Shown: positions 44,762 through 53,609, numbered from the stretch's first letter. The stretch: DNA of 64,000 nt from Acidobacteriota bacterium (GCA_018001935.1 JAGNHB010000008.1:1-64000); one strand, 5' to 3'. Made by a program: numbers and translations. Notes: generated by a model from the sequence alone, not told the origin.

Positions 44762-45214
44762 ATGGTCCTGAGCAAGAAACCGAAAACCGCCGGAGAGATC
44801 AAGAGCAAGTGCCCGAAGTGCAAGGATGTCAAGCTTCACACCATCGTCGCGCTGAAGGACGAGGTCGTGGCCAAGGTCAAGTGCCAGAAGTGCGGCAGCG
44901 AGCACAAGTACTACCCGCCCCAGGCCGAACCGGCCAAGAAGAAGGCCCCGGCCCGGGAGAAGGCCTCCAGGGCGTCCGATGAGAAGGGGCAGACGCCCGC
45001 CGTCTCCACGGAGTGGCTCAACGCCGTGGCCAACGTCGCCGAGGACGGCTTCAAACCCTATTTCATCTCGGGGGTCTACCAGGCCAACGACTTCGTCCTC
45101 CACCCCACGTTCGGCAAGGGACTGGTCCAGCAGGTCCTCGGCATCGGCAAGATGGAAGTGCTATTCGAGACCGGGCCCCGCCGCCTGGTCTTCAACTACC
45201 GGAAAGAGGAATGA
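44762..45214 (+). CDS. Zinc-ribbon protein with C-terminal KOW/SH3-like segment
   Basis: A 150-residue protein. Cys17, Cys20, Cys41 and Cys44 form a zinc ribbon (CPKC and CQKC), followed by a Lys/Ala/Pro-rich linker (50-80). The C-terminal 60 residues contain YQANDFVLHPTFGKGLVQQV, the pattern also seen at the end of UvrD-type helicases and CarD-like proteins that bind RNA polymerase. It may be a small transcription-associated protein, which is inference. AAGGGGGC precedes the ATG. Its last 54 bases overlap pgeF on the other strand. Confidence 0.8.
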   Translation: MVLSKKPKTAGEIKSKCPKCKDVKLHTIVALKDEVVAKVKCQKCGSEHKYYPPQAEPAKKKAPAREKASRASDEKGQTPAVSTEWLNAVANVAEDGFKPYFISGVYQANDFVLHPTFGKGLVQQVLGIGKMEVLFETGPRRLVFNYRKEE

Positions 45215-46012
45215 AATCATCCGGCCCGCCGAGGGGCCGGTCCGCCGGTAGGAGTGAAAGTACCGGGCGTCGCAACGGGTGCAGAGTCGGCACCGGTCGA
45301 TGCGGCACGCCGCGACCCCAGCCCCCTCAAGGGCCGCCGCGATGCAGTGGCCCAGATCCAGGCGACAGGGGCTTCCCTCTCCCTTCCCGCCCCTGACGGA
45401 CCCGGCAAACGCTTCGCCGAACCGCCTGCCGAGTTCCCCGTCGACCTCGTAGCAACACCCCTGGATGGACGGGCCCACCGCCGCCCGCAGGTCCGCCGGG
45501 TCGCTCCCGAACGCCTCGGCCAGGGTCCGGACGGCGACGGCGGCGATCCCCGCCATCGTGCCGCGCCACCCCGAGTGGACGGCCGCGCACACGCCTCGCA
45601 CCGGGTCGGCGATCAGGACCGGGACGCAGTCCGCCGTCTGGACTCCCACGGCCAGGCCCGGGTCCGCCGCGCACACCCCGTCGGCGTCCACCCGGTACCC
45701 GAGGGCGCCGACCGGCTCCCCCCGCAGGTGGTAGGCGACCCCGTCCCCGCCCCGCCGCACCACCAGCACCCGGTCGGAGTGGACCTGGTGCGGGAGCGCC
45801 AGGTGCGTCCCCGGCGGGAGCACGGCCCCGAAATACCGGGAGCGCGCGGCGAGACCGGGCGACGTGTCTTCCTTGCGCACCCGAAGGTCCACCTCGGCGC
45901 CGGAGCGGGTGACCCGCGTGCTGAACCCGTGCCCGAAGGGGAGCCCGTCGAGAAGGGTCGACCGCGCCACCAGGTAATCCCCGGTCCAAGCCAGGTAGAA
46001 CGCCATCCGCAC
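45161..46012 (-). CDS. pgeF: Peptidoglycan editing factor PgeF (laccase-domain, YfiH family)
   Basis: A 283-residue multicopper-like protein of the YfiH/DUF152 family, which removes wrong residues from peptidoglycan precursors in E. coli. Metal-ligand motifs are LPHQVHSDRVLVV, VQTADCVPVLI with Cys and AAVHSGWRGT with His; RYFHSYRRTG is near the end. A 20-residue C-terminal extension beyond the usual RM end overlaps the convergent zinc-ribbon gene by 54 bases. A possible TTCCCG/TATAAC promoter lies directly upstream. Confidence 0.92.
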   Translation of the reverse strand: MRMAFYLAWTGDYLVARSTLLDGLPFGHGFSTRVTRSGAEVDLRVRKEDTSPGLAARSRYFGAVLPPGTHLALPHQVHSDRVLVVRRGGDGVAYHLRGEPVGALGYRVDADGVCAADPGLAVGVQTADCVPVLIADPVRGVCAAVHSGWRGTMAGIAAVAVRTLAEAFGSDPADLRAAVGPSIQGCCYEVDGELGRRFGEAFAGSVRGGKGEGSPCRLDLGHCIAAALEGAGVAACRIDRCRLCTRCDARYFHSYRRTGPSAGRMISFLFPVVEDQAAGPGLE

Positions 46013-46131
46013 CTCCGCCGGACGTTATAGCAGAACGGGCCCCGTTCGGGAACAGGTTTGTGCCCCGAACGGTCCGATCCGTGCTAATATCCCCCCTCGT
46101 CACGAACGGGATCGGAAGGAGGCGCTGCAAC

Positions 46132-47910
46132 ATGTCCGGGCCCGAACGGAGCCGTGAGCGCAACGAAGAGCGACCCTCGACCGGGAACCGGGAGCGGTGG
46201 CGGCTCTTCGCCTGGACCTGCCTGGCCCTGCTGCTCCTGCGGGAGATGCTCGTCAAGGGCCTGACCCCGGTCGGCACCCTCAGCACCCTCCTCCTGACCG
46301 GCGGGATCGTGCTGGGGTCCCTGGGCGGGGGCCCCCGCGACCGCCGGCCGGCCCTTCGCCGGTTCGCCGCCTCGCCGGCCTTTCTCGCCCCGGCGATCTA
46401 CCTGGTCTGGCTCGCGGCAGACTTCGGCCTTCACGGTTTCCGGACGCACGACCCGGCGACGCAGGCGACCCGGGTGCTCCAGGTCCTGCTCTTTTGGTCC
46501 CTCTCCTGGTTGCTGTCGGCTTCGCACGGCCGCCCCGGGGGAGACCCCCCCCGGCCAGCGCCCCGCCGGCCGTTCACCGCCGTCGAGACCGGGCTCCTCC
46601 CACTGGTGGCCGGCTTCGGGACCCTGGAGGCCCTGGTCGGGATCGTCCAGTACGCCGTGACGGGGGAACGGGTCGGCGGGACCCTGGGAAACCCCAACCA
46701 GTACGCCGCCCTCGTGGCGGCCGCCCTGGCCGTCTGCCTCGGGCTCCTGGCGTCCCGGGACGGCGGGCCCCGCGTTCACCCCGGGTGGCCGGCCGCGGCC
46801 ACGGTCCCCCTGCTCACCGCGCTCTGGCTCTCGGGATCCCGCGGCGCCCTGGCGGGCCTGGCCGCGGGCGCTCTCCTCTTCGGCTCACTGATCCTGTTCC
46901 GCCGTCGGTGGCCCCTCGTCGCCGTCGTGCTCCTGCTCCCCCTCCTGGCCGGCGCCGTGCACACCGCCTGGATGGCCGTCCGGTTCGAGACGGTCTACCA
47001 GCGCCACTACGCGGGCCTGTGCGGCGTCCTCTGGGTTCAGCACGCCCTGACGGGGAACTACGAGAAGCAGTACGGCGGGATTCTCCGCTATTACGACTTC
47101 GACGGCAGCGGCCGGCTCGACGCCCGGGACATCGTTCTCGCCGCCCGCCAGTGGAAGGAGGGCGCCCCGCCCGAGGTGCTGGACCTCGACCGCGTGGCCT
47201 ACGCCGGCAAGGCCCGGAGGCTGCTCAACGTCTTGACCTGCCCGGACCTGACGGGGGCGACGCGTTTCTGGGCCCTGGGGGCGAGCCTGCGCATGATGCG
47301 CGACCACCCCCTGACCGGCGTGGGACCGGGCAACTGGATCGTTTCGGTGCCCGACTACCTGGTCGCCTACGACGAGGCGCTCCTCACCACCCATGCCCAC
47401 AGCCTCCCGCTGCAACTCGGCGTCGAGCTGGGCCTCCCCGGCCTCCTCCTCTGGCTGGCCCTGATCATGGCCGTCGTCGCGGCCACCCGCCGGCAGTTGG
47501 GGGAGCGCGGCGGGGGCCCGGTCCGGGGGCCCCGAGCCTCCGCCGCAGGGTGGGGCCTGTCCGCGGGGGCCGTCGCCGGCTTCGCCCTCCTCGTGACGGC
47601 GGGGCACAACCTGCTGGACGTCACCGTCTTCACCCGCCCCCTGCGCTTCGTCCTGCCTGCCCTTCTGGCCTTGCTGTTCGCGCCGCGGAACCGGGAGCGG
47701 AGTGAGAAATACACTGGAAGAGCTGAAGAAACGGGGTTCGGGGCAGGCATAGGGCATGCGGGAAGCGCGGTAGAGCGGGTGGAGGGAGACGGGAAACCTA
47801 ATCGGCCCGATCGGTCGGATCCGACCGATCCGTCCGATCCGACTGCCCCGCCCGGCCTGCCCGACTCGCTCAACCCGCCCGGCCAGAAGGTCGGGAAGGC
47901 GGGCGCATGA
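46132..47910 (+). CDS. O-antigen ligase family protein with an EF-hand insert
   Basis: A 592-residue polytopic membrane protein with about twelve hydrophobic helices and a large loop (about 295-420). The loop has TGVGPGNW and HAHSLPLQLGVELG, marks of the Wzy/WaaL O-antigen polymerase-ligase group. Unusually it also holds an EF-hand or dockerin-like stretch, DFDGSGRLDARDIVL, near residues 321-340. The last 50 residues are low-complexity and are encoded by a palindromic GATCGG repeat, so they look like an acquired tail. ATG 46132 follows GGAAGGAGG. The stop overlaps the HAD gene ATG by four bases. Confidence 0.85.
   Translation: MSGPERSRERNEERPSTGNRERWRLFAWTCLALLLLREMLVKGLTPVGTLSTLLLTGGIVLGSLGGGPRDRRPALRRFAASPAFLAPAIYLVWLAADFGLHGFRTHDPATQATRVLQVLLFWSLSWLLSASHGRPGGDPPRPAPRRPFTAVETGLLPLVAGFGTLEALVGIVQYAVTGERVGGTLGNPNQYAALVAAALAVCLGLLASRDGGPRVHPGWPAAATVPLLTALWLSGSRGALAGLAAGALLFGSLILFRRRWPLVAVVLLLPLLAGAVHTAWMAVRFETVYQRHYAGLCGVLWVQHALTGNYEKQYGGILRYYDFDGSGRLDARDIVLAARQWKEGAPPEVLDLDRVAYAGKARRLLNVLTCPDLTGATRFWALGASLRMMRDHPLTGVGPGNWIVSVPDYLVAYDEALLTTHAHSLPLQLGVELGLPGLLLWLALIMAVVAATRRQLGERGGGPVRGPRASAAGWGLSAGAVAGFALLVTAGHNLLDVTVFTRPLRFVLPALLALLFAPRNRERSEKYTGRAEETGFGAGIGHAGSAVERVEGDGKPNRPDRSDPTDPSDPTAPPGLPDSLNPPGQKVGKAGA
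47801..47843. repeat. GATCGG palindromic repeat inside the O-antigen ligase gene end
   Basis: The segment contains a perfect 22-base palindrome at 47809-47830, made of GATCGGTCGGA followed by its own complement, and then more GATCC/GATCG steps. A related repeat lies at 53610-53646. Here it encodes the Asp/Pro/Ser-rich tail of the membrane protein. Confidence 0.75.
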
Positions 47911-48650
47911 GCCCGCCGGTCGGGCCCGCCTCCCGCAGCCCACGACCCGAAGCTTTCTTCCGGGCCGTCGTTTTCGACTTCGACGGCGTGATCGTGGACA
48001 CCGAACCCCTCCACTACCAGGCCTTCCTGGAGGGGTTCCGGGCGCTGGGGCTCACCCTGGGCTACCCTGAGTACTTGGCCCGCTACGTCGGCCTCGACGA
48101 CCGGGACGCCTACCGCGCCGCCCTCCTCGCCGCCGGCCGCCCGCCGGACGAGGCGCGGGTCGAGCGCCTTTGCCGTGACAAGGCCCTCCGATTCCGACGG
48201 CTCCTGGATGCCGGCGTGGAGGAGGTCCCCGGCAGCGTGGCCATGATCCGCGCCCTACACGCCGAAAGTGTCCCGCTGGCCGTGGCCAGCGGCTCGGTGG
48301 AGTACGAGATCCGCTTGGTTCTCGGCCGCCTCGGCGTTACCGGCTGCTTCCAGGCCCTGGTGGCCGCGGACCACGTGGGCGCGTCCAAGCCCGACCCCGC
48401 CACCCACTGTCGGGCCGTGGACCTTCTGGCGGAAGCGTTCCCCGGGGAAGGGATCCTGCCCGCTGCCTGCCTGGCCATCGAGGACACCCCCACCGGGGTC
48501 ACTGCCGCGAAACGGGCCGGACTGCCGGTCCTCGCCCTCACCACCACCACCGGCGCCGACGATTTGGCCGAAGCGGACTGGGTCCTCGACGATCTTCAGG
48601 GTCTGCATTCCCGGGATCTTCTTCGGGCACGGCTCAGGGGGTTAGGCTGA
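47907..48650 (+). CDS. HAD-superfamily phosphatase (beta-phosphoglucomutase-like)
   Basis: A 247-residue HAD-IA hydrolase. VVFDFDGVIVDTEP gives the nucleophile Asp24 and acid-base Asp26; AVASGS supplies motif II, SKPDPATH motif III and AIEDTPTGVTAAKRAGLPV motif IV. The cap follows directly after motif I, as in beta-phosphoglucomutases and sugar-phosphate phosphatases; which of these it is cannot be told. The ATG overlaps the upstream stop in ATGA, so it is coupled to the O-antigen ligase family gene. A role in sugar metabolism is plausible. Confidence 0.9.
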   Translation: MSPPVGPASRSPRPEAFFRAVVFDFDGVIVDTEPLHYQAFLEGFRALGLTLGYPEYLARYVGLDDRDAYRAALLAAGRPPDEARVERLCRDKALRFRRLLDAGVEEVPGSVAMIRALHAESVPLAVASGSVEYEIRLVLGRLGVTGCFQALVAADHVGASKPDPATHCRAVDLLAEAFPGEGILPAACLAIEDTPTGVTAAKRAGLPVLALTTTTGADDLAEADWVLDDLQGLHSRDLLRARLRGLG

Positions 48651-48826
48651 AGACTGTTAGGCTGAAGGTGGTTACGCGGTTGCGTTTTTTCCAGCCGGTT
48701 GTCGATTTCGGTTGCGCTCTCAGGCCACAGTTGACGGGCTCTGCCCCTGGAAGAACGGGATCCTTTCAACAGGGCATGAAGGGCCGCCTTCACCGCGCCG
48801 TGGTTCCTTGTTCCGGGGTATCCGGC

Positions 48827-49765
48827 TCAGGGCGGAGGGGGAACGTGGTCCTCCGGGCGCCAGCGGCCGATAAGGCGGATTTCCCGTTCGAGACGGACCC
48901 CGGTTCGTGCGAGGACGGTCTCTTCCACGAGCCGGATGGCGTCCAGGACCTCGCGGGCGGTGGCCCCCCCCCGGTTGACGATGAAGTTGGCGTGGCGGGC
49001 GTAGACCTCCACGGGTCCCGTCCGGTATCCGCGAAGCCCGCACCCGTCGATGATCCGGCCCGACGGGCGCCCGGCATTTCGGTCGTTCTTGAAGACGCAC
49101 CCGGCGTTGGGGAAGGCGTACTGCCCCGCGTCCTCGCGCCGCTTCCGGTAGCCCTCCGTCTCCCGCTCCAGCGCCTCCCGGTCGGGGGCGGGGTCCAGTC
49201 TCAACCGGACGCTCGCCACCGCCTCGCCCGTGCGCTGGAAAATCGACTGCTTGTAGGCGAAATCGCACCCGGACGCCGGGCGGAGGATCCACTCGCCCCG
49301 GTCGTCGAGAGAGCGAACGGATTCGATCCGTTCCGAGATGGACCGCTCCCAGCAGCGCGCGTTCATGAAGACGGCGCCGCCGACGGTCCCGGGGAGGCCG
49401 TGGAAAACCTCCAGCCCGGCCAGGCCGAGGCGCACGGCTTCCCGGCAGACGGCCTCCATGGTGGCCCCGGCCTCGACCTCCATCCCCGGGCGGCCGGTTT
49501 GATCCGAATCCAGCGGAACGAGGCGCTCCAGTCTCGTGGTCAGGATCACGGCGCCCTCCACCCCGGCGTCGGAGACCAGGATGTTGGAGCCGCCGCCGAG
49601 GACCGTCACGGGCAACCCCTCATTGAGGGCCCAGCGCAGGGTTTCGCGGAAAGCGTTCACGTCGGGGGGCTCGAGCAGGACGTCCGCCGGCCCGCCGATC
49701 TTCCAGGTGGTGTACGGCGCCAGCGGTTCGCGGAAGCGGTGAGGGACGGGGGGTGGAACGATCAT
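48827..49765 (-). CDS. murB: UDP-N-acetylenolpyruvoylglucosamine reductase
   Basis: FAD-dependent reductase that makes UDP-N-acetylmuramate in peptidoglycan synthesis. The 312 residues include the FAD site VTVLGGGSNILVSD, HGLPGTVGGAVFMNA, and PNAGCVFKN where the catalytic Ser is replaced by Cys, as in many type II MurB proteins, plus a late Glu in LEREIRLIG. The start overlaps the stop of the upstream exported-protein gene in ATGA, so the two are coupled. No other mur gene is near. The call is secure. Confidence 0.95.
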   Translation of the reverse strand: MIVPPPVPHRFREPLAPYTTWKIGGPADVLLEPPDVNAFRETLRWALNEGLPVTVLGGGSNILVSDAGVEGAVILTTRLERLVPLDSDQTGRPGMEVEAGATMEAVCREAVRLGLAGLEVFHGLPGTVGGAVFMNARCWERSISERIESVRSLDDRGEWILRPASGCDFAYKQSIFQRTGEAVASVRLRLDPAPDREALERETEGYRKRREDAGQYAFPNAGCVFKNDRNAGRPSGRIIDGCGLRGYRTGPVEVYARHANFIVNRGGATAREVLDAIRLVEETVLARTGVRLEREIRLIGRWRPEDHVPPPP

Positions 49766-50736
49766 TTTCCGGGTGCGGGTATTACCGGTCCCGGGCCGCT
49801 CCGGGTGAATTCCGACAGGCGGACGTCAACCCGGGAGAGCGTCCCGTGGTGGCCAAAGAGGAAGGCCACGAGGCCGACCCCGGGCACGTACGACGCCATC
49901 ATGTGCGAGGAGTTCGTCCGGTGGGACATTCGCCAGGACGAGGCCGTTCCTCCCTGCAATCCCTTGATCCCTTTCAGGATAAAATTTCTGGCCCCGTCGG
50001 TCACCCAGCGGTTGTAGCCGTCGTCCGTCGGGGAGGCGAGCGCGGCGCTCATGGGGTGGGCCCCGTCGAGGATCATGTCCTCCACGGAGGGCGCCCGGGG
50101 GCTTTCCCCCTGGATCATGGCGTTCACGAAGGCCTCGGCAGCGGTGTTGGAGAGGAGGTAGTACTTTCCCGACGTATCCTTGACCAACACGTAGCGCCCG
50201 GGTTCGCGGCCTTCCTCGTAGAAGGCGAGGTCCAGGGGGTGCCCCAGGAGGGTGGCGGCGATCATCCCTCCGCTCTGGACGACGTCGGTGATTTCAGAGC
50301 GCCACTTCAACACTTTGCGGTGTTCCTTCTGGTCCCGTCCCAGCCACTCCACCTGGCCCGAATAGACCCAGCAGACCCCTTTTTCCATCGGGATGGCCTC
50401 GGGTCGGACGACGGAGGCCTTCCCCGGTTCAGGGGCCTGGGCGGGAACCCCGTCCCCCGAAAAAACAAGCAGGAGCATGAGCAGGAGCAGGGCCGGGCCG
50501 GTTCGACGGAGGGCGGCGGACGCCGGGCTGCCCGGGAGGCACGTCGTCGGGTTCGTCATCCGTTGGACGGTTTCCCCGGGGGTGACGGGCTTTTCCGGAC
50601 GGTGCGCACCCGGGACGGCGGCAGCGGCGCCCGGCTGGGGGGACCGGGGAGCGGGCGGGACGGGGGCGCCCGGCTTCCAGGGGCCCGGCGGGTGAACCGG
50701 GGGGGTGAAGGTCGATGGCATCGTGATTCCGAACAT
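49762..50736 (-). CDS. Exported or membrane-anchored protein upstream of murB, unknown function
   Basis: A 324-residue protein. The first 75 residues are rich in Pro, Ala and Gly; a hydrophobic segment (about 79-96, PALLLLMLLLVF) then leads to a soluble region of about 220 residues with no motif I recognise. If translation began at the internal Met at 50559, the hydrophobic segment would be a normal signal peptide. ATG 50736 is favoured by AGAGGGGG before it; an in-frame TTG lies at 50754. It overlaps murB by four bases. The soluble region has WVYSGQVEW and many aromatic residues. Confidence 0.6.
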   Translation of the reverse strand: MFGITMPSTFTPPVHPPGPWKPGAPVPPAPRSPQPGAAAAVPGAHRPEKPVTPGETVQRMTNPTTCLPGSPASAALRRTGPALLLLMLLLVFSGDGVPAQAPEPGKASVVRPEAIPMEKGVCWVYSGQVEWLGRDQKEHRKVLKWRSEITDVVQSGGMIAATLLGHPLDLAFYEEGREPGRYVLVKDTSGKYYLLSNTAAEAFVNAMIQGESPRAPSVEDMILDGAHPMSAALASPTDDGYNRWVTDGARNFILKGIKGLQGGTASSWRMSHRTNSSHMMASYVPGVGLVAFLFGHHGTLSRVDVRLSEFTRSGPGPVIPAPGK

Positions 50737-50754
50737 GCTAGTCCCCCTCTTCAA

Positions 50755-51071
50755 AATCGAGGAATCCGAAAAAGTCCGCTTCTATCACGAAAGAAAGTCA
50801 GAATCTACAGATTTCAATGTATTTAGAAGGCCTGTCATTCTTTGCGTCCCATGCGTTCTTTGTGGCTGAGCTGACTTTTTTGCGGTGCTGTCGAATGATG
50901 AAATTTTTTGACCGCTTGCTGACGCGCGCGGTTCTGACTTGTGCTGACCGCTTGCTGACGCGCGCGGTTCTGACTTGTGCTGACCGCTTGCTGATGCGCG
51001 CGGCTCTGACTTTTGCTGACCGCTTGCTGACGCGCGCGGCTCTGACTGCTTACGCGCGCGGCTCTGACTGA
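50755..51071. other. 317-base gap filled by repeats
   Basis: Contains copy B of the dispersed repeat (50810-50890) directly followed by a 36-base tandem array (50909-51090). Open frames through the array are repeat-driven and are not taken as genes. Confidence 0.75.
50810..50890. repeat. Dispersed repeat, copy B (partner at 18009-18088)
   Basis: Same GATTTCAAT-to-GCGGTGCTG unit as copy A, about 68 of 80 positions alike by eye, with the same orientation. Unlike copy A it has no matching left inverted arm. Confidence 0.8.
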
Positions 51072-51090
51072 TTACGTGCGCGGCTCTGAG
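50909..51090. repeat. 36-base tandem repeat array reaching into pyrD
   Basis: Four 36-base units start at 50909, 50945, 50981 and 51017, each containing ACCGCTTGCTGACGCGCGCG or a one-base variant. Two shortened units of about 21 bases follow and end near 51090. The last unit includes the stop and the final codons of pyrD. On the minus strand the units read as a 12-residue SEPRASASGQHK-like peptide, but in a frame different from pyrD. Confidence 0.85.
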
Positions 51091-52001
51091 GCGCGGAGGA
51101 AGGCCCCCGACAGGGCGTCTGTCGACACGTAGCCGTGGGCGTCGCCCCAGGCCGCGAGTTCGTCGAGGACCTGCACCGCGGCGTCCGGACGGACGTAGCT
51201 GGCCGTCCCCACCTGGACCGCCCGGGCGCCCAGCGCCAGGTACTCGGCGGCGTCCACCCCCGTCATGATCCCGCCGATGGCGATCACGGGGATGTCCACC
51301 TTGCGGCAGACTTCCCACACCATGCGCTGGGCCAGGGGCTTGATGGCCGGCCCGCTGAGCCCGCCGATGACGTTGGCCAGGCGCGGGCGGAGAGTCTCCA
51401 CGTCAATGGCCATCCCCACGAAGGTGTTGACCAGGGACACGGCGTCAGCCCCCTCGTCCTTGCAGGCCCGGGCGAAGGGGGCGATGTCCGTGACGTTGGG
51501 CGAGAGCTTCACGATCAGGGGCTTGCTTCCCATGGCCTTCCGGGCGGCAGCCGTGACCTTCGCGGTCTGGGCCGGGTCACCGGCGAAGTGGATGCCGCCG
51601 GCCTTGACGTTGGGGCAGGAGATGTTCAGCTCCACGGCGGCGATGCCGTCGGCGGACGCCAGCAGGCCGCAGACCTCGGCGTACTCCTCCACGGAGTTGC
51701 CCAGGGCGTTGGCGATGACGGGGACGTTGAAGCGCCGCAGGGGCGGGAGCTTGTCCCGCAGGAAAGTCTCCACCCCCACGTTCTGCAAACCGATGGCGTT
51801 GAGCATCCCCGCCGCCGTTTCCCAGATGCGCGGCGACGGGTTCCCCGGGCGGGGCTCGAGGCTCAAGCCCTTCACCACCACGGCGCCCAGCCGGGAAAGG
51901 TCGAGGTAGGGCTCGAACTCCAGGCCGTAGCCGAAGGTCCCGCTGGCCGTCATCACCGGGTTGGCGAGGACCAGCGGGCCGACCCGGGTTCGGAGGTCCA
52001 T
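51072..52001 (-). CDS. pyrD: Dihydroorotate dehydrogenase, class 1B catalytic subunit
   Basis: Flavoenzyme of pyrimidine synthesis that oxidises dihydroorotate. The 309 residues include TASGTFGYG, the active-site Cys region NISCPNVKAGG and LIVKLSPNVTD, and the FMN-binding end IGGIMTGVDAAEY and GTASYV. The class 1B form usually works with the PyrK electron-transfer subunit, which is not in the window. Its last six codons (ending SEPRT) coincide with the first unit of the 36-base tandem repeat. It lies ten bases after pepD and is probably in its transcript. Confidence 0.94.
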   Translation of the reverse strand: MDLRTRVGPLVLANPVMTASGTFGYGLEFEPYLDLSRLGAVVVKGLSLEPRPGNPSPRIWETAAGMLNAIGLQNVGVETFLRDKLPPLRRFNVPVIANALGNSVEEYAEVCGLLASADGIAAVELNISCPNVKAGGIHFAGDPAQTAKVTAAARKAMGSKPLIVKLSPNVTDIAPFARACKDEGADAVSLVNTFVGMAIDVETLRPRLANVIGGLSGPAIKPLAQRMVWEVCRKVDIPVIAIGGIMTGVDAAEYLALGARAVQVGTASYVRPDAAVQVLDELAAWGDAHGYVSTDALSGAFLRASEPRT

Positions 52002-52011
52002 CCGCGGCCCC

Positions 52012-53472
52012 CTAGGCCTTCATGGCGCGCAGCATGGCCAGCAGGTAGTCCCAGAACCTCCCGGTGGACGGGATGCTGACCCGTTCGTCGGGGGAGTGGG
52101 CCCCGTGGAGGTTGGGGCCGAAGGAGATCATCTCCATGCCGGGGCAGCGCTCGCCGATGATGCCGCACTCCAGCCCCGCGTGGATCGCCTTGACCTGCGG
52201 CGCGAAGCCGAAGACCTCCTGGTGGACCTTCTCGGCGACCTTGAGCAGGGCGGCGTCCATGTCCGGCTTCCAGCCCGGGTAGCCGTTGCCGTGCTCCACC
52301 TCGACCCCGGCCAGGGCGCAGAGGGCGCTGACCCCGGCGGCCACGTCGTACTTGGCGCTCTCGATGGAGCTGCGGTGGTTCTGGCTGACGGAGACCACGC
52401 CGTTGCCGGTGGCGATGATGGCCAGGTTCGATGAGGTCTGGACCAGGCCGGCGATGTCGGGGGAGAAGGAGACCACGCCGTGGCGGGCCGCCACCAGGTA
52501 GTTGACCACCCGCTCGACGTCGGCGCCGGGGATGGCATACTCGGGCCCCTGGTCGAGGGCCTCGAGCGTCAGCGTCAACCCGGGGTCCGCCTTCCCGATC
52601 TCGGAGCGGAGGTCGGCCTGCAGCCGGGCCAACGCTGCCTCGAATTCCTCGCGGCGGAAGGCGTCCATGTAGAAAACGGCGAAGGCCTCGCGGGGGATGG
52701 CATTGCGCTTGCTGCCGCCCTCGAGAGTGGCGACCTTCATGCCGAAGGGTTTGCGGAAGTCGGCCAGGGCGCGGGCCAGGCACTTGATGGCGTTCCCCAG
52801 GCCGTCCGGGATGTTCAGACCGGAGTGGCCTCCCTTGAGGCCCGACACCTTCAGGCGGAAGGGGGCCTTCCACGCCGCCGGCTTCACCGGCGTGAAGGTG
52901 AAGGTGACGTTGGAGTCCAGGCCGCCGGCGCAGCCCACGTAGAGGGCGCCTTCCTCCTCGCTGTCCATGTTCAGGAGGCGCCGCCCCTTCACCAGGCTCC
53001 CGTCCAGGTTGAAGGCGCCGGTCAGGCCGGTCTCCTCGTCGATGGTGAACAGGAACTCCAGCGGACCGTGGGGGATGTCCGTCGCTTCCATGACGGCCAG
53101 GCCGGCGGCCACGCCGATGCCGTTGTCCGCGCCGAGGGTGGTCCCCCTGGCCCGGAGGAAGTCGCCGTCCACGACCAACTGGATGCCGTCCCGGGTGAAG
53201 TCGTGCACGGTCCCCTCGTTCTTCTCGCAGACCATGTCCAGGTGCCCCTGCAGCACGCACGGCACCGCGTCCTCCATCCCGGGCGTGGCCTTCTTGTAGA
53301 CCACCACGTTCCCGATGGCGTCCCGTTTCGCTTCGAGGCCGAGGCGCCTGGCTTCGGCGAGCACGTAGAGGGCGGCGGCCTCCTCGTTCTTCGAGCCTCT
53401 CGGGATGGCCGACAGCGCCTTGAACTGCTTCCAAAGGCCCCGGGGTTCCAGGTTCTCCAGATCGTATGCCAC
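52012..53472 (-). CDS. pepD: Aminoacyl-histidine dipeptidase (PepD, M20C)
   Basis: A 486-residue zinc dipeptidase that hydrolyses Xaa-His and other dipeptides. Metal motifs are GHLDMVCEKNE, the bridging Asp in LGADNGIGVA, and the Glu in TIDEETGLTGA; GGLKGGHSG marks the lid domain. GTG 53472 is chosen because GGAGGT lies at ideal distance; GTG 53484 gives a slightly longer version. It is followed ten bases later by pyrD. The upstream gap holds a palindromic GATCGG repeat. Confidence 0.92.
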   Translation of the reverse strand: MAYDLENLEPRGLWKQFKALSAIPRGSKNEEAAALYVLAEARRLGLEAKRDAIGNVVVYKKATPGMEDAVPCVLQGHLDMVCEKNEGTVHDFTRDGIQLVVDGDFLRARGTTLGADNGIGVAAGLAVMEATDIPHGPLEFLFTIDEETGLTGAFNLDGSLVKGRRLLNMDSEEEGALYVGCAGGLDSNVTFTFTPVKPAAWKAPFRLKVSGLKGGHSGLNIPDGLGNAIKCLARALADFRKPFGMKVATLEGGSKRNAIPREAFAVFYMDAFRREEFEAALARLQADLRSEIGKADPGLTLTLEALDQGPEYAIPGADVERVVNYLVAARHGVVSFSPDIAGLVQTSSNLAIIATGNGVVSVSQNHRSSIESAKYDVAAGVSALCALAGVEVEHGNGYPGWKPDMDAALLKVAEKVHQEVFGFAPQVKAIHAGLECGIIGERCPGMEMISFGPNLHGAHSPDERVSIPSTGRFWDYLLAMLRAMKA

Positions 53473-53609
53473 GTCTACCTCCACAGTGTGAATTTCGAAA
53501 AGGGGATTTTACTCCTCTTGCCGACCCGGATGAAAGCAAAATCGCGCGGCGGGAAGAAGGGTGAAGGGGGCGGATCGTGCCAGAGCAGGCATTGAGCGTG
53601 AGTGAAGAG

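Noticed and set aside
50909..51090. CRISPR array
   Set aside because: The 36-base units abut one another without unique spacers, and there are no cas genes nearby.
50785..51318. A repeat-peptide gene on the minus strand
   Set aside because: It runs through the tandem array and out of frame through pyrD; the apparent peptide is a by-product of the DNA repeat, with no start signal.
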